Positions 1 to 8,366 of a DNA stretch of 64,000 nt are shown piece by piece (positions within the stretch are counted from its first letter, which is position 1; every line of letters starts with the position of its first letter). The stretch is from assembly GCA_963716855.1 (NCBI GenBank), contig CAVQUV010000016.1, forward strand, positions 1 to 64,000. The letters are read 5' to 3'. The translations under genes were made by a program, and so were the position numbers. Below the pieces are notes generated by a model, which was not told the DNA's origin, searched no databases, and saw nothing but the letters and a program-made list of their open reading frames with translations. The DNA is from JAGVSZ01 sp963716855. GTDB taxonomy: Bacteria; Pseudomonadota; Gammaproteobacteria; Burkholderiales; SG8-39.

Positions 1-55
1 GTCGCATCGGCGCAGTCCAGGTTTCGGCGCACGTCGGAACAACCGGGCCAGCCGG

Positions 56-571
56 TCAGCGAAGCCAGTGGTCGAACAGGGGGCCCGCCGCGCCGAACAC
101 CGGATCGCACGCCGGCAGCGGCACGCGCGCGACCGCCTCGGCGCTGCGACGGACGCTCGCGGTGGCGGGCGTGCAGGTGTCCGGATGCTGTCCCTCGGGG
201 TACGCGCCGACGATGCCGAGCGCGCCGCTCGAAGCCAGCTTTCTGTGGCCGGTGCCCGCCGGCAGCACGAGGACATCGCCCGGCCGGGCCGTGACGACCA
301 TGCCGTCGTCGCCACCGAACTGTACCGTCACTTCGCCGCTGTAGATCCCGAGCGCCTCGTGCGCGGTGGTGTGGTAGTGGTGGAAGGGAAACACGCCGTT
401 GCGCCACGCCGCCGGCCAACGGTTGCGGTCGAACAGCTGCTCGAAGACCGCGGCCGGATCGGATCCCGCGAGCGCAACCGCGCCCGGATACACGAGCAGC
501 GGCCAGCGCGGGTGGTTCGGGATCGCGCCGCGCGCCGGGAGCAGATGCGCGATGACGTTCGGGCCCGGCAT
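56..571 (-). CDS. Cupin-domain protein (YjlB-like)
   Basis: Small single-domain cupin of about 171 residues, probably cytosolic. The first cupin motif is visible as FHHYHTTAHEALGIYSGEV and the second as PGDVLVLPAGTGH, giving the His/Glu set that usually binds a metal. The pattern resembles YjlB-type cupins of unknown substrate. The reading frame stays open far upstream, but that part is the shadow of the neighbouring reductase gene; the ATG at 571 lies 12 bases after that gene's stop and starts the conserved part. The two genes are probably co-transcribed. No reaction can be assigned from sequence. Confidence 0.75.
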   Translation of the reverse strand: MPGPNVIAHLLPARGAIPNHPRWPLLVYPGAVALAGSDPAAVFEQLFDRNRWPAAWRNGVFPFHHYHTTAHEALGIYSGEVTVQFGGDDGMVVTARPGDVLVLPAGTGHRKLASSGALGIVGAYPEGQHPDTCTPATASVRRSAEAVARVPLPACDPVFGAAGPLFDHWLR

Positions 572-582
572 CGGTTGCGCGT

Positions 583-1578
583 TCAGCGGCGCCTGCGCGG
601 CCGCGGCTCGCGGCTCGCCTGCGCCTCGAGCGCAGCGTAGTCCGCCTCGGTGCGGCCGGCGGCCTCGCGCCGCTTGTGTTCGACGCCTTTCAGGAGGCAC
701 GCGAGCGCATCGTTGTACGGCGTCGGCACGCCGAGCCGGCGGCCTTCCTCGACCAGGCGGGTGTTGAGCGCGTCGATCTCGGTGCGCTTGCCGGCCTCGA
801 TGTGCTGCAGCATCGAGGGCCGGCTGAACTTCAGCCAGCAGTGCTCCTTGACGGTCTGCCGGAAGTCCGGATCGTCGAGCGTGAGGCCCTTCGCGCTCGT
901 CACCGCGAGGATCTCGTCGATCACGCGGTCCTGGAAGCGGTCGAGCGCCTCCAGGCGCGCGAACTCGCCGTGGCGCAGCCCGGTCGTCGCGCAGATCGCG
1001 TTGATCGAGCAGTTGAGCGCGAACTTCGTCCAGACGAGCGACAGGATGTCCGGATGAACGCGGACCTCGAAGCCGGCCTGTGCGAGCGTGTCGCGCAGGC
1101 GGTCGACCCGGGCGCTCGCGCGGCCGTCGACCTCGCCGACCGACGTCATGCCCATGTGGGTGAAGCTCGCATGCCCGGGGCCGCGCATCGCGGCGCTGCA
1201 CATGCTCGACCCCGCGGCGACGCGCGGCGGGCCGAGCACCTCGATTAGCGTTTCGACGTTGCCGATGCCGTTCTGCAAGGTGATCGCGTATCCGTCCGGC
1301 GCGAGCGCGGCCGCGGCGGTGTCGGCGGCCCGGCGCGTGTTGTTCGCGTCGGTCCAGATCATTGCCAGATCCGCGGCGAGTCCGCGTGGCGGCGCGACGA
1401 CCGCCTTGGCGGGGTGCTGCAGCGTGCCCTTCACGCCGTCGAGGCGCAGGCCGCCGGCGTTGATCGCGGCGACGTTTTCCGCCCAGGTGTCGACGAACGT
1501 CACGTCGTGTCCGGCGCGCGCGAGGAGGCCGCCGAACACCGACCCCATCGCGCCCGCACCGATTACGCACACTTTCAT
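583..1578 (-). CDS. 2-dehydropantoate 2-reductase family protein (PanE/ApbA-like)
   Basis: Protein of 331 residues, the usual length for the ketopantoate reductase family. It begins with the NADP-binding glycine motif GAGAMG at residues 7-12, followed by an N-terminal Rossmann domain and the all-helical C-terminal domain with the family pattern KFALNCSINAICA near residue 186. True PanE makes pantoate for coenzyme A; many bacteria carry several paralogues acting on other 2-keto acids, so the exact substrate is unsure. The C-terminus ends in an Arg-rich tail. It is followed by a cupin gene in the same direction 12 bases later, so the pair may serve a catabolic step rather than pantothenate synthesis. 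Confidence 0.8.
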   Translation of the reverse strand: MKVCVIGAGAMGSVFGGLLARAGHDVTFVDTWAENVAAINAGGLRLDGVKGTLQHPAKAVVAPPRGLAADLAMIWTDANNTRRAADTAAAALAPDGYAITLQNGIGNVETLIEVLGPPRVAAGSSMCSAAMRGPGHASFTHMGMTSVGEVDGRASARVDRLRDTLAQAGFEVRVHPDILSLVWTKFALNCSINAICATTGLRHGEFARLEALDRFQDRVIDEILAVTSAKGLTLDDPDFRQTVKEHCWLKFSRPSMLQHIEAGKRTEIDALNTRLVEEGRRLGVPTPYNDALACLLKGVEHKRREAAGRTEADYAALEAQASREPRPRRRR

Positions 1579-1644
1579 CTTCGCGGCCTCCGGGTGGCAA
1601 GAGTAGCGGATCCGGAGGCGGTTGCGGCTAGCTTCCGCTGCCCG

Positions 1645-2184
1645 TTAGTCAGTCACCTGCAGCGCTGGCCAATCTCGAAACCAGTCTGTCATTCGCGAAC
1701 TCAAGACCTTCGTCGGTGGTGCCTCAGTCCGGCCCGTCGCCGCTAATATGGGTGTCGTTCGGGTTGGGACTACCTTGCGGGTTTCCACAAGCGACTTCAA
1801 GCTCATCAGATAAATCGCCCACTTGGTACTGCAATGGTGCATGAATTCGACCGGCTCCTTCCAATCCTGGTGTCTGAAGAGGACGATGGCATGGTCGCCT
1901 GATTGTTTGAGATCAAAACTTATCTTTGTGCCGATCCATTCTTGGGGCCCCTCGACCACTTGCCATAGCACCCGCTTGGCGGGCTGAAGCTCAAGAACCT
2001 TCATGTCGAAGCCGCCGATCTCGGAGCCGCCGGCGCTAAAGCGGAACTTTAGAGCTCCGCCGACCTTGCTTTCCCCTTGCGTGTTGTTCGTCCACCAGGC
2101 GGCCAGGCCTTCGCGCGTGGTCAATGCCTTATAGACTTCATCCAGGGACGATTTGATTCCGACTCTGTGCAGAATATCCGCCAT
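1645..2184 (-). CDS. SRPBCC / AHSA1-like domain protein
   Basis: 179-residue protein of the START-like SRPBCC superfamily (activator of Hsp90 ATPase homologue 1-like). The typical features are the N-terminal VGIKSSLDEVYKALTT, the LAAWWT motif, and the C-terminal helix CSTKWAIYLMSLKSLVET. These domains form a hydrophobic pocket; substrates are generally unknown. The last 35 residues after SLVET do not look like the family and may reflect a shift or a new 3' end. Ribosome site AAGGAG lies just before ATG 2184. Base composition is clearly less GC-rich than the core genes, in keeping with an accessory block. Confidence 0.7.
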   Translation of the reverse strand: MADILHRVGIKSSLDEVYKALTTREGLAAWWTNNTQGESKVGGALKFRFSAGGSEIGGFDMKVLELQPAKRVLWQVVEGPQEWIGTKISFDLKQSGDHAIVLFRHQDWKEPVEFMHHCSTKWAIYLMSLKSLVETRKVVPTRTTPILAATGRTEAPPTKVLSSRMTDWFRDWPALQVTD

Positions 2185-2405
2185 TTGCCATTCTCCTTAC
2201 TGGTTGTCCGAATCGACAGTGTTGTCGACCACGTACAGCGTAGCTTCGGCGACGGCGAACGGGGAGTAACAAGTGTGACGGGTTTTTTTGGTGGCGCGAT
2301 CACGGCATCAGATGCGACATGGATTCGCTCGTCATGGTGGCAGCGAGAGCACTCAAGGGAGGGACCCTTTGGGCGCGCTCAAGTGGATCGCGCTTCGGCA
2401 CGCAG

Positions 2406-3648
2406 TCACGCACTCGTCGGATAGTTGACCATTTGCGGCAGGTGCACAAGACAGACGACCGGTGAGATCAGGATCACGGCGGCCTGCACCATAAACCCGA
2501 TCGCTGCCGCGACCAGGCAGAGGTCCATTCCGTAGGACCAACCGATTAGCGCGCCAATCCCGGCGCCGATCGGCCGAGCGCCGTACGCCATGATGTTGAT
2601 CGCCGATACGCGGCCAAGCAAGGCCGGCGGCGTGACCGTTTGGCGCAGCGTCGTCGTACCGATGTCCCAAACGATAGGACCGACTCCGAGCAGAAAGAAG
2701 CTGAGCCCGGCGAGCAGGGCCGAAGGAATAGCGATGGTGAGAACCATCACCAAGGCGGCCGTGAGCCCGGCGATTGGGTCAATCGCCACGACGGCGCCGA
2801 AGGGCAGCAGGCGAATGATGCGGCCGGCGACAAGCGCGCCGACGACCATGCGGACCCCAAAGGTGCCGAGAACGACGCCCGCGGCAGAGGCCGAAAGGCC
2901 GAGTGAACGAATCGCGTAGGGAACGAATACCGCTAGGAGAATGAAGAACGCGCTGTTGAACACGAATTGCGTCACGAAGACCGGCCGCAGCAGCGGGTGG
3001 CGAAAAACGAAGCGGGCCCCCTCGCGGATGTCACCGAGGGGATGACGGGGCGGAAGCGGCGGCCTGGGCGGCTCCTTCAGTCCAGCCAGCAGCACCACTG
3101 CGCCGGCAGAGAGCGCAGCGGCAACACCGAACGCGGGCGCGGCACCGGACCAGCCGACGAGTGCGCCACCCAACGCCGGGCCCGCGGCGGGCAAGTGTTC
3201 GCGCGAGTTCGATGCGCGAGTTCGCGCTGGCAAGCGCCCGAGCAGGCACCAACGCCGGCATGAGCGACGGCGTGGCCACACTATATGCAACCGTTCCGCA
3301 CGCCCCGACGAGGCCAAGCAGCGCGAGCAGCGACCAGGTAAGCAGGCTCAATTCGGCGAGGGCGAGAATCGCGATGAGGGAGCGGACACGCAGCGCCTCG
3401 GCACAGGCCATGACGCTTCGACGGGAGATGCGGTCAACCAGCATTCCCGCTGGGATGGCAAACAGCAGGAACGGCAGCGTCTGCGCGGTCTGGATGAGTC
3501 CCGTCTCGGCGGCCCCGCCGCCCAGGGCGAGGACGACAACGATCGGTGCCGCCGCAACCGCGATCTGCTCCGCCGATTGCGCCGCCAGATTAGACCACGC
3601 CAGCCTGTTGAAGGAAGGCGGCAAACGTGCTGGGACTGCCGGTGCCAT
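2406..3648 (-). CDS. MFS transporter, broken by one frameshift
   Basis: Composite of two overlapping frames that together give an MFS permease of the MdfA/EntS-like type, about 413 residues. The first part (from ATG 3648) has the N-terminal helices and the conserved loop GMLVDRISRR; the second part resumes with AAGPALGGALVG and covers helices 6-12. The join is near 3187-3192, where one extra base (TTGCC-C-GCC on the coding strand) separates the frames. Removing it restores a continuous protein, so the gene is probably intact in the cell. Substrate unknown. It sits among cassette-like genes transcribed in the same direction. Confidence 0.7.
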
Positions 3649-3794
3649 CGTGCATAGCCCTTGGAGGGATCGACGAGGGCCAGCCGTGATCGGCTCGTCT
3701 CTGACCCTACCCGTAGTCGAAAGCGGTGGTTCAGCCGCTGCTGGTCGGCTGAAAAGCTCTCATTAGGGTGCCGATTTCATTCCCACTATCAGAC

Positions 3795-4664
3795 CTACTC
3801 GCTACCTGTACGTGGCATAGCAAGAATTAACCGTGCCACCTGTGCAGGCTCATCCATTTGGACGAAGTGTCGAGCACCTGGCACAAGAAATAGCTCAGAC
3901 ACTGGAAAGAGTTCATGGAAGCGCTGGGCGACGCCTTTATTCAAGTACGGATCCGCATCGCCAAAAATGATCCGGACCGGCCGTCTGAACTCTCTAAGCT
4001 TCGGGAGCATTTTTGTGCGTGACCTTATTGTGGGCAATAAGTCTTCGTTCAAGCGAAAGAAGGCAGGACGAGCGCTTGGCGTGGCATCGAACTGTTGATA
4101 CAGCAGTGGCAAAAATCTATCTCTGACCTCCGCGTCTCTAAAAAATCTCCCAACCTGCCACTGATACATGCGACGGAAGATCCAATGACCAAACATCTGC
4201 GACACCGGCCGTGCGATGTTTCTGACCACGGGTGTCGAGAACAGCCAAATCGCTTCCGGGGGCCGGAGCGTCGGCATTGCGCAGTAGTACGTGTTCAACA
4301 ACACCAGCCCCGCAACGCGCTCGGACTGGTCAAGGGCCCAGTCAATAGCCGGTGGACCAGAGGCGTCGTGCGCGACGAGGATGACTTGCTGAAGCCGCAG
4401 TTGGGTGATGACGGCATCGAGGTCACCGACTTGACTGGAAGCGGTATAGGGATAGCCGAGGGGTTTATCCGAAGCACCCCACCCAAGAAAATCAAAGGCG
4501 ATGACTCGACGCGGTGGCGAGAGATAAGGAATCAGACGGTCGTAGAGGTGCAGGTTGTCGGGGAACCCATGCATCAGAATGATCGTCGGTTCCTCTCCCG
4601 GGTATTCTCGGACGTAGATCCGATGTTGATCCCGCTGTACGAAAGTCTCTTGGTAGACCATCAT
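3795..4664 (-). CDS. Alpha/beta hydrolase (haloalkane dehalogenase / epoxide hydrolase type)
   Basis: 289-residue alpha/beta-hydrolase fold enzyme. The oxyanion loop HGFPDN, the nucleophile elbow VAHDAS with Asp as nucleophile, the acid-containing segment FGDADPYL and the catalytic His in PGARHFVQMDEP are all present. An Asp nucleophile points to dehalogenase or epoxide-hydrolase chemistry rather than to a Ser esterase. GGAGGAA stands directly before ATGATG, so the start could be 4664 or 4661. The start lies 20 bases after an attC-like site, the arrangement expected for an integron gene cassette. Actual substrate cannot be told. Confidence 0.75.
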   Translation of the reverse strand: MMVYQETFVQRDQHRIYVREYPGEEPTIILMHGFPDNLHLYDRLIPYLSPPRRVIAFDFLGWGASDKPLGYPYTASSQVGDLDAVITQLRLQQVILVAHDASGPPAIDWALDQSERVAGLVLLNTYYCAMPTLRPPEAIWLFSTPVVRNIARPVSQMFGHWIFRRMYQWQVGRFFRDAEVRDRFLPLLYQQFDATPSARPAFFRLNEDLLPTIRSRTKMLPKLREFRRPVRIIFGDADPYLNKGVAQRFHELFPVSELFLVPGARHFVQMDEPAQVARLILAMPRTGSE

Positions 4665-4683
4665 TTCCTCCGGAGAGAAGGGC

Positions 4684-4761
4684 GCCTAAACGCGCTCGAT
4701 CAGCGGCCGCGAAACAAACGGCAGAAGTTCGCTGTGAAGCGGTTCGCTGCATCGGTTGGGT
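4684..4761 (-). repeat. attC-like recombination site
   Basis: On the minus strand the site opens with ACCCAAC (R'' type, RYYYAAC) and closes with GTTTAGGC (R' type), with an imperfect inverted repeat between. It shares the inner block CGATCAGCGGCCGCGAAAC and CGCTGTGAAGC with the site at 56874-56955. It follows the VOC gene stop by 62 bases and precedes the next start by 20 bases, exactly where an attC belongs. The R' box has one extra T against the consensus. No integrase gene is present in the window. Confidence 0.55.
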
Positions 4762-4823
4762 GTCATTTCGGGGCGCGGTCCCGTAGTCCTCCGACCACGC
4801 CTCGACCCCTGCCCCTGACCGAG

Positions 4824-5201
4824 TTAGAGGTTCTGCACGACGGCGAGGATGTTGCCCTCGCTGTCCTTGAACCAGGCGGCCTTCGCGCCGCCGGCGGTCA
4901 CGATGCTGTTCACGGTCTTGAAGCCGGGCGCGTCGTACTCCTCGAACGTCACGCCGCGCGCCTTGAGCTCGGCGACTTCGCGCTCGACGTCGTCGACCTG
5001 CCAGAAGGCCTGGCTCGCCTTCGAGGTCCCGGCGTTGAGCGTCGGGTACAAGAAACACGCGGTGCCCCCGGTGAAGGCGTAGACGACGCCGCCTGCCACC
5101 TCCTCCTTGGGCTCGAAGCCGAGCTTCTGCTCGTAGAAGGCTCGCGCGCGAGCCACGTCCTTGGCCGGTATGTAGGCGTACATCGGCGATCTTTGCAGCA
5201 T
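4824..5201 (-). CDS. VOC (glyoxalase/bleomycin resistance-like) family protein
   Basis: 125-residue one-unit vicinal-oxygen-chelate protein with two beta-alpha-beta-beta-beta motifs: YIPAKDVARARAFYEQKLGF at the N-terminus and WFKDSEGNILAVVQ at the end. Such proteins dimerise and bind a metal or a small ligand; many are cassette-borne and of unknown substrate. ATG 5201 is chosen because AAGGAGAG stands just upstream; the longer open frame has no support. The gene is followed by an attC-like site. It is close in sequence style to the VOC gene at 61201, which also ends in WFKDTEGNYL. Confidence 0.8.
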   Translation of the reverse strand: MLQRSPMYAYIPAKDVARARAFYEQKLGFEPKEEVAGGVVYAFTGGTACFLYPTLNAGTSKASQAFWQVDDVEREVAELKARGVTFEEYDAPGFKTVNSIVTAGGAKAAWFKDSEGNILAVVQNL

Positions 5202-5242
5202 GGTTCTCTCCTTTGAGAATCGATTCGCGCGAAACGCGGACA

Positions 5243-5446
5243 TCAGGTCTTCGCGAGGATAGGGCTCGACGCCATCGCGGCACGCAGGGGCAAGGCCTCC
5301 CTGATGCTCGAGCTCCTGCGCCGGTAGAGATACAGCAGCAGCGCGAGCAGGGTCCCACCCGGCAACGCGATTTCCACGAGCACGTAGGGGCCTAGCCTCG
5401 GCAACCACCGGCGTAACAACGTCAATCCTAAGATGAAGACATCCAT
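5243..5446 (-). CDS. Small membrane protein, unknown
   Basis: 67-residue protein not recognised by family. It has a hydrophobic stretch (YVLVEIALPG followed by GTLLALLLYLY) long enough for one membrane helix, then the basic stop-transfer RRR. The start at 5446 has a clear AGGAG ribosome site eight bases upstream. It lies 41 bases before the VOC gene in the same direction and may be co-transcribed. Coding nature is likely but not certain. Confidence 0.5.
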   Translation of the reverse strand: MDVFILGLTLLRRWLPRLGPYVLVEIALPGGTLLALLLYLYRRRSSSIREALPLRAAMASSPILAKT

Positions 5447-6018
5447 TTGAGGCTCCTGATTCCTGGCATGCCCACAATCGGGGCTTTCACTGCCTGGTCG
5501 AATGGCGGCGCGCGAAATCGACAGCCGGTCATCGCCTGGCTTCTTGCGGCGCGCTTCGGAGCGGCGCCGCAAGATCAATCTACCCAAGCGGCAGCGCGGC
5601 GGGGAGTAACAAGATGGTCGTGAGTCCGGCCAGCGGCGGCGACAGCCAACGCTGTGTGCGCGGTCAGTTTTCGGTCGATTGCGTCGTCGAACGACCGCTT
5701 GCAACGCCTAGACTCTACGACGGCTCCTGGCCCGCGAGCAGACTGACCCTCGCCGATCGAGCGTCGACTCGCCGCCTTACGCCGGAACGGTTGCGGCTTT
5801 AACCACCAGCCAGTTTGTTCAAGACGGCGGCCACGCAAGCTTGTACCGTTCGGATCGGAATGCGTGCTGCACTCATCCGCCCACGATAGGACCCGTTTGA
5901 CTGCATCGAAACCGCACAGCTCACTCGCTTGTCCTGAGCGAAGCGGCTTGGAGGTGTCCGATGGCGAGAGCCGGTCCGAGAAAGACGAACGCCGTTGGGC
6001 AATTCAGGAGTAGAGAAT
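5447..6018. other. Intergenic stretch without a convincing gene
   Basis: No open frame here looks like a protein. It holds a 14-base string CGGGGAGTAACAAG at 5600-5613 that also occurs at 2260-2273, and a 22-base string at 5807-5828 that recurs with one mismatch at 6555-6576. These may be worn recombination-site or cassette debris. Confidence 0.4.
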
Positions 6019-6172
6019 ATGGAGAAGAGAAAAGCTAGGTACGTCCGATGCTGCGCAACGACGCTGATCGTGACCGACGGGCCGTTCATCGAGACAAAGG
6101 AGTTCGTCGGCGGATTCACACTAATTCGGGCCAACTCCAAGGAAGAGGCAATCGAATGGGCCGGGCGCCATC
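6019..6172 (+). pseudogene. YCII-domain protein fragment
   Basis: The frame from ATG 6019 encodes the middle of a YCII-related (DGPF) domain: TLIVTDGPFIETKEFVGGFT followed by SKEEAIEWAGR. The roughly 40 residues that normally precede this and the C-terminal half are missing. Downstream of about 6172 the sequence matches the reverse complement of a different gene. It is therefore a truncated relic, not a working gene. Confidence 0.55.
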
Positions 6173-6387
6173 GGACCTCCGCTCTTTCGACTCTCAAGAA
6201 GTGCAGGGTTCTTTCTGATGAGCTGGAGCGTCGCGAGGACCGACGCGCCCCTGAAGATGCACAAATACACCCAGGTTTGCCGATAGTGAACGCCCTTCGC
6301 GGGGACGAAGAGCAGAAGACTAACGACTACGGCAACGACGGCGAGTGCGAGCCGTGCCCCTCGCAGTGGGGTTCGTCGTAGCGCCTT
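6173..6387 (-). pseudogene. N-terminal fragment of an isoprenylcysteine methyltransferase-like membrane protein
   Basis: Read on the minus strand, this stretch gives ALAVVAVVVSLLLFVPAKGV, then HYRQTWVYLCIFRGAS and LIRKNPALLESRKSGGP, the first two membrane helices of the ICMT/PEMT-like family. No standard start codon precedes it and the protein breaks off at the junction with the YCII fragment. It seems to be the remains of a gene cut by a rearrangement. Confidence 0.45.
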
Positions 6388-6426
6388 CCGACGTTACGAC
6401 ATGCGGACGTGTGTGCAACCTGACAT

Positions 6427-6449
6427 TTCCGCGGTCAACGACCGCGGAA
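6427..6449. repeat. Perfect hairpin, 9-base arms
   Basis: TTCCGCGGT and ACCGCGGAA are separated by five bases. It lies between the gene fragments and the next VOC gene and has no T-run, so it is not a clear terminator. Role unknown. Confidence 0.4.
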
Positions 6450-6593
6450 CAGAGGCAGGCGCCCACTCTGGAGCGGTGAGGTTCGTCTGCCAACTTTGCG
6501 GGGGTCAGATGACTGCGTTCGCCGTGTGGTCATTGCTCATTGCAGTCACGCCAACAGCCAGTTCGTTCAAGACGGCTCCCTTGGCTTGTCATG

Positions 6594-6971
6594 TCATTTC
6601 ACGCTGCGCTTCTTACTCCGTGGACGGTGGCACATGATGTTGAGGACGACGCCGTTCGGGTCGCGGACGAAAAAGCGGCGGACCCCCCAAGGTTCGTCCG
6701 TCAGCGGGTACACCACCGGCACGCCCCGCCGCACTGCTTGGGCGTGGATGGCGTCCACGTCGGCAACCTGGACCGTTACCTGGGGCACAATCTGCGACGA
6801 GGCATCGTGACGCATGACGGTGAGTTGCGCCATGGGGTGCGTTGGCGACGCAAACGTCATGATCCAGCCCATGTCCATCGCTACTGTGAACCCGAGAACA
6901 CCAACATAAAACTCCCGACTCTCATCGAGGTGCTCGGACTGGATATCGGGAACGACTCGGCTGATGCTCAT
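6594..6971 (-). CDS. VOC (glyoxalase-like) family protein
   Basis: 125-residue VOC protein. It begins MSISRVVPDIQSEHLDESRE, carries FYVGVLGFTVAMDMGWIM and ends in the typical FFVRDPNGVVLNIMCH. AAGGAGG directly upstream fixes the start at 6971. Substrate unknown; the family includes glyoxalases, dioxygenases and antibiotic-binding proteins. It stands alone, with intergenic sequence on both sides, as expected for a mobile single-gene cassette, though no clean attC site is visible next to it. Confidence 0.75.
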   Translation of the reverse strand: MSISRVVPDIQSEHLDESREFYVGVLGFTVAMDMGWIMTFASPTHPMAQLTVMRHDASSQIVPQVTVQVADVDAIHAQAVRRGVPVVYPLTDEPWGVRRFFVRDPNGVVLNIMCHRPRSKKRSVK

Positions 6972-7411
6972 GGTGTTCCTCCTTGCGCTGCTTGGATGCT
7001 GTCGGTCGGCGCGCGGGAGATGCCAGGGGACTCTTGGCTCGGCGTCGAGTCCGCGGCATGCGATGGCGCCGCGCCAGGGACTATTCATGGACCCCACTTC
7101 TCTGTCGCCGAACGTGTCTTATCAAGATACATTTTCAATTTAACCGGAGTTCCGAATCTCGTTAACCGGAATCTTCACTGTCGACCCAGAGCCTTGACTT
7201 TCTTGGGGTTGGTACGCCTTTTGAGGCCAACGCGTGTTTCGTAACTTCCCCGGAAAGTCGGGTAAGCACCGACGGCTGCTATCGGGCAAACCGAAACTCC
7301 GGTCTGAGAGACGGCAATTGGCCAGTCAGCGATCCTCAGACGAAGCGCTCAAGTCGACCCTAAGCCGACGATCTGCCTACGCGGCCCGGCTCGAAGCCGG
7401 CGTTCGCGGCG
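6972..7411. other. Intergenic stretch with short direct repeats
   Basis: No protein-coding frame is supported. The 9-base string TTAACCGGA occurs at 7140-7148 and again at 7162-7170, 22 bases apart, in an AT-richer patch. This is the boundary between the accessory block and core-like sequence and may be an old insertion edge. Confidence 0.35.
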
Positions 7412-8230
7412 CTACAGCATCGGACCGGGCTGCCCGAGCGCATGCTCGGCCAGCTGGCGGACGATCCATTCGTAGGCCTCGTCCACCGAATCGGTGCGGT
7501 AGACGAGATTGACGTCGGCGGGGGAAATGGTGCCGTGGCGCACCAGCGCGTCGAAGTCGACCACCTCGCGCCAGTACTCGGTGCCGAAGAGCACGATCGG
7601 CATCGGTTTGGTCATCTTGCGCGTCTGCACGAGCGTCAGCAGCTCGAAGAGCTCGTCCAGCGTGCCGAAGCCCCCCGGAAACACGATCACCGCCTTCGCG
7701 AGATAGGCGAACCAGAACTTCCGCATGAAGAAGTAGTGGAAGTGGAAGGCGAGCTCGCGCGTGACGTACTGGTTGTCGAATTCCTCCACCGGGATGGAGA
7801 TCGTCAGACCGACGTTCATGCCGCGCGCCTCGGCGGCGCCGCGGTTGGCCGCTTCCATGATGCCGGGGCCGCCCCCGGTGCACACGACGAAGCGCCGCTC
7901 GCCCTCCGGATCCAGGTCCTTCGACCAGAGCGTGAGACGGTGCGCGAGCGTCCGCGCCGCCTCGTAATAAGCGGACATGCGCAGCTCCATGCGCGCGCGA
8001 CCCGGATCGCCGTCGCCCGCCTCGGCCCGGCGCAACCCCGCCTCGGCCTGCTCGCGCGACTGGGTGCGCGCCGAGCCCATGAAGACGATCGTGTCGTCGA
8101 CGCGCAGCCGCTCGAACCGGGCCTTCGGCTCGAGATACTCGGCCAGGATGCGCAGGGCACGCGCCTCCTTGCTGTTCAGGAACGCGCGGTTGCGATAAGC
8201 CCGCGGCGGGAGGCGCGATCGTTCGGTCAT
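7412..8230 (-). CDS. LOG family protein (TIGR00730-like nucleotide phosphoribohydrolase)
   Basis: 272-residue member of the LOG/YgdH-type Rossmann family. The signature PGGFGTLDELFE (PGGxGTxxE) is present, as is the upstream glycine-rich CTGGGPGIMEAANRGA. Family members hydrolyse nucleoside 5'-monophosphates; some activate cytokinins. This one has a longer N-terminus than the 180-residue type, as in the TIGR00730 branch. ATG 8230 is preceded by AAGGA; the open frame extends upstream but without support. It follows the GGDEF-EAL gene in the same direction at 136 bases. Confidence 0.85.
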   Translation of the reverse strand: MTERSRLPPRAYRNRAFLNSKEARALRILAEYLEPKARFERLRVDDTIVFMGSARTQSREQAEAGLRRAEAGDGDPGRARMELRMSAYYEAARTLAHRLTLWSKDLDPEGERRFVVCTGGGPGIMEAANRGAAEARGMNVGLTISIPVEEFDNQYVTRELAFHFHYFFMRKFWFAYLAKAVIVFPGGFGTLDELFELLTLVQTRKMTKPMPIVLFGTEYWREVVDFDALVRHGTISPADVNLVYRTDSVDEAYEWIVRQLAEHALGQPGPML

Positions 8231-8366
8231 GGGGAAATCCTTTCGCGCGGGATCGTACCGAAGAACGCGCTTCCCGCGGCGGGGCGGGACGTCAATCGAG
8301 GCGGATTGCCACTCCGGACCTGCGACCCTCAGGGCGGGCGGGCCGTGACGACCCGGACGAACGGTG

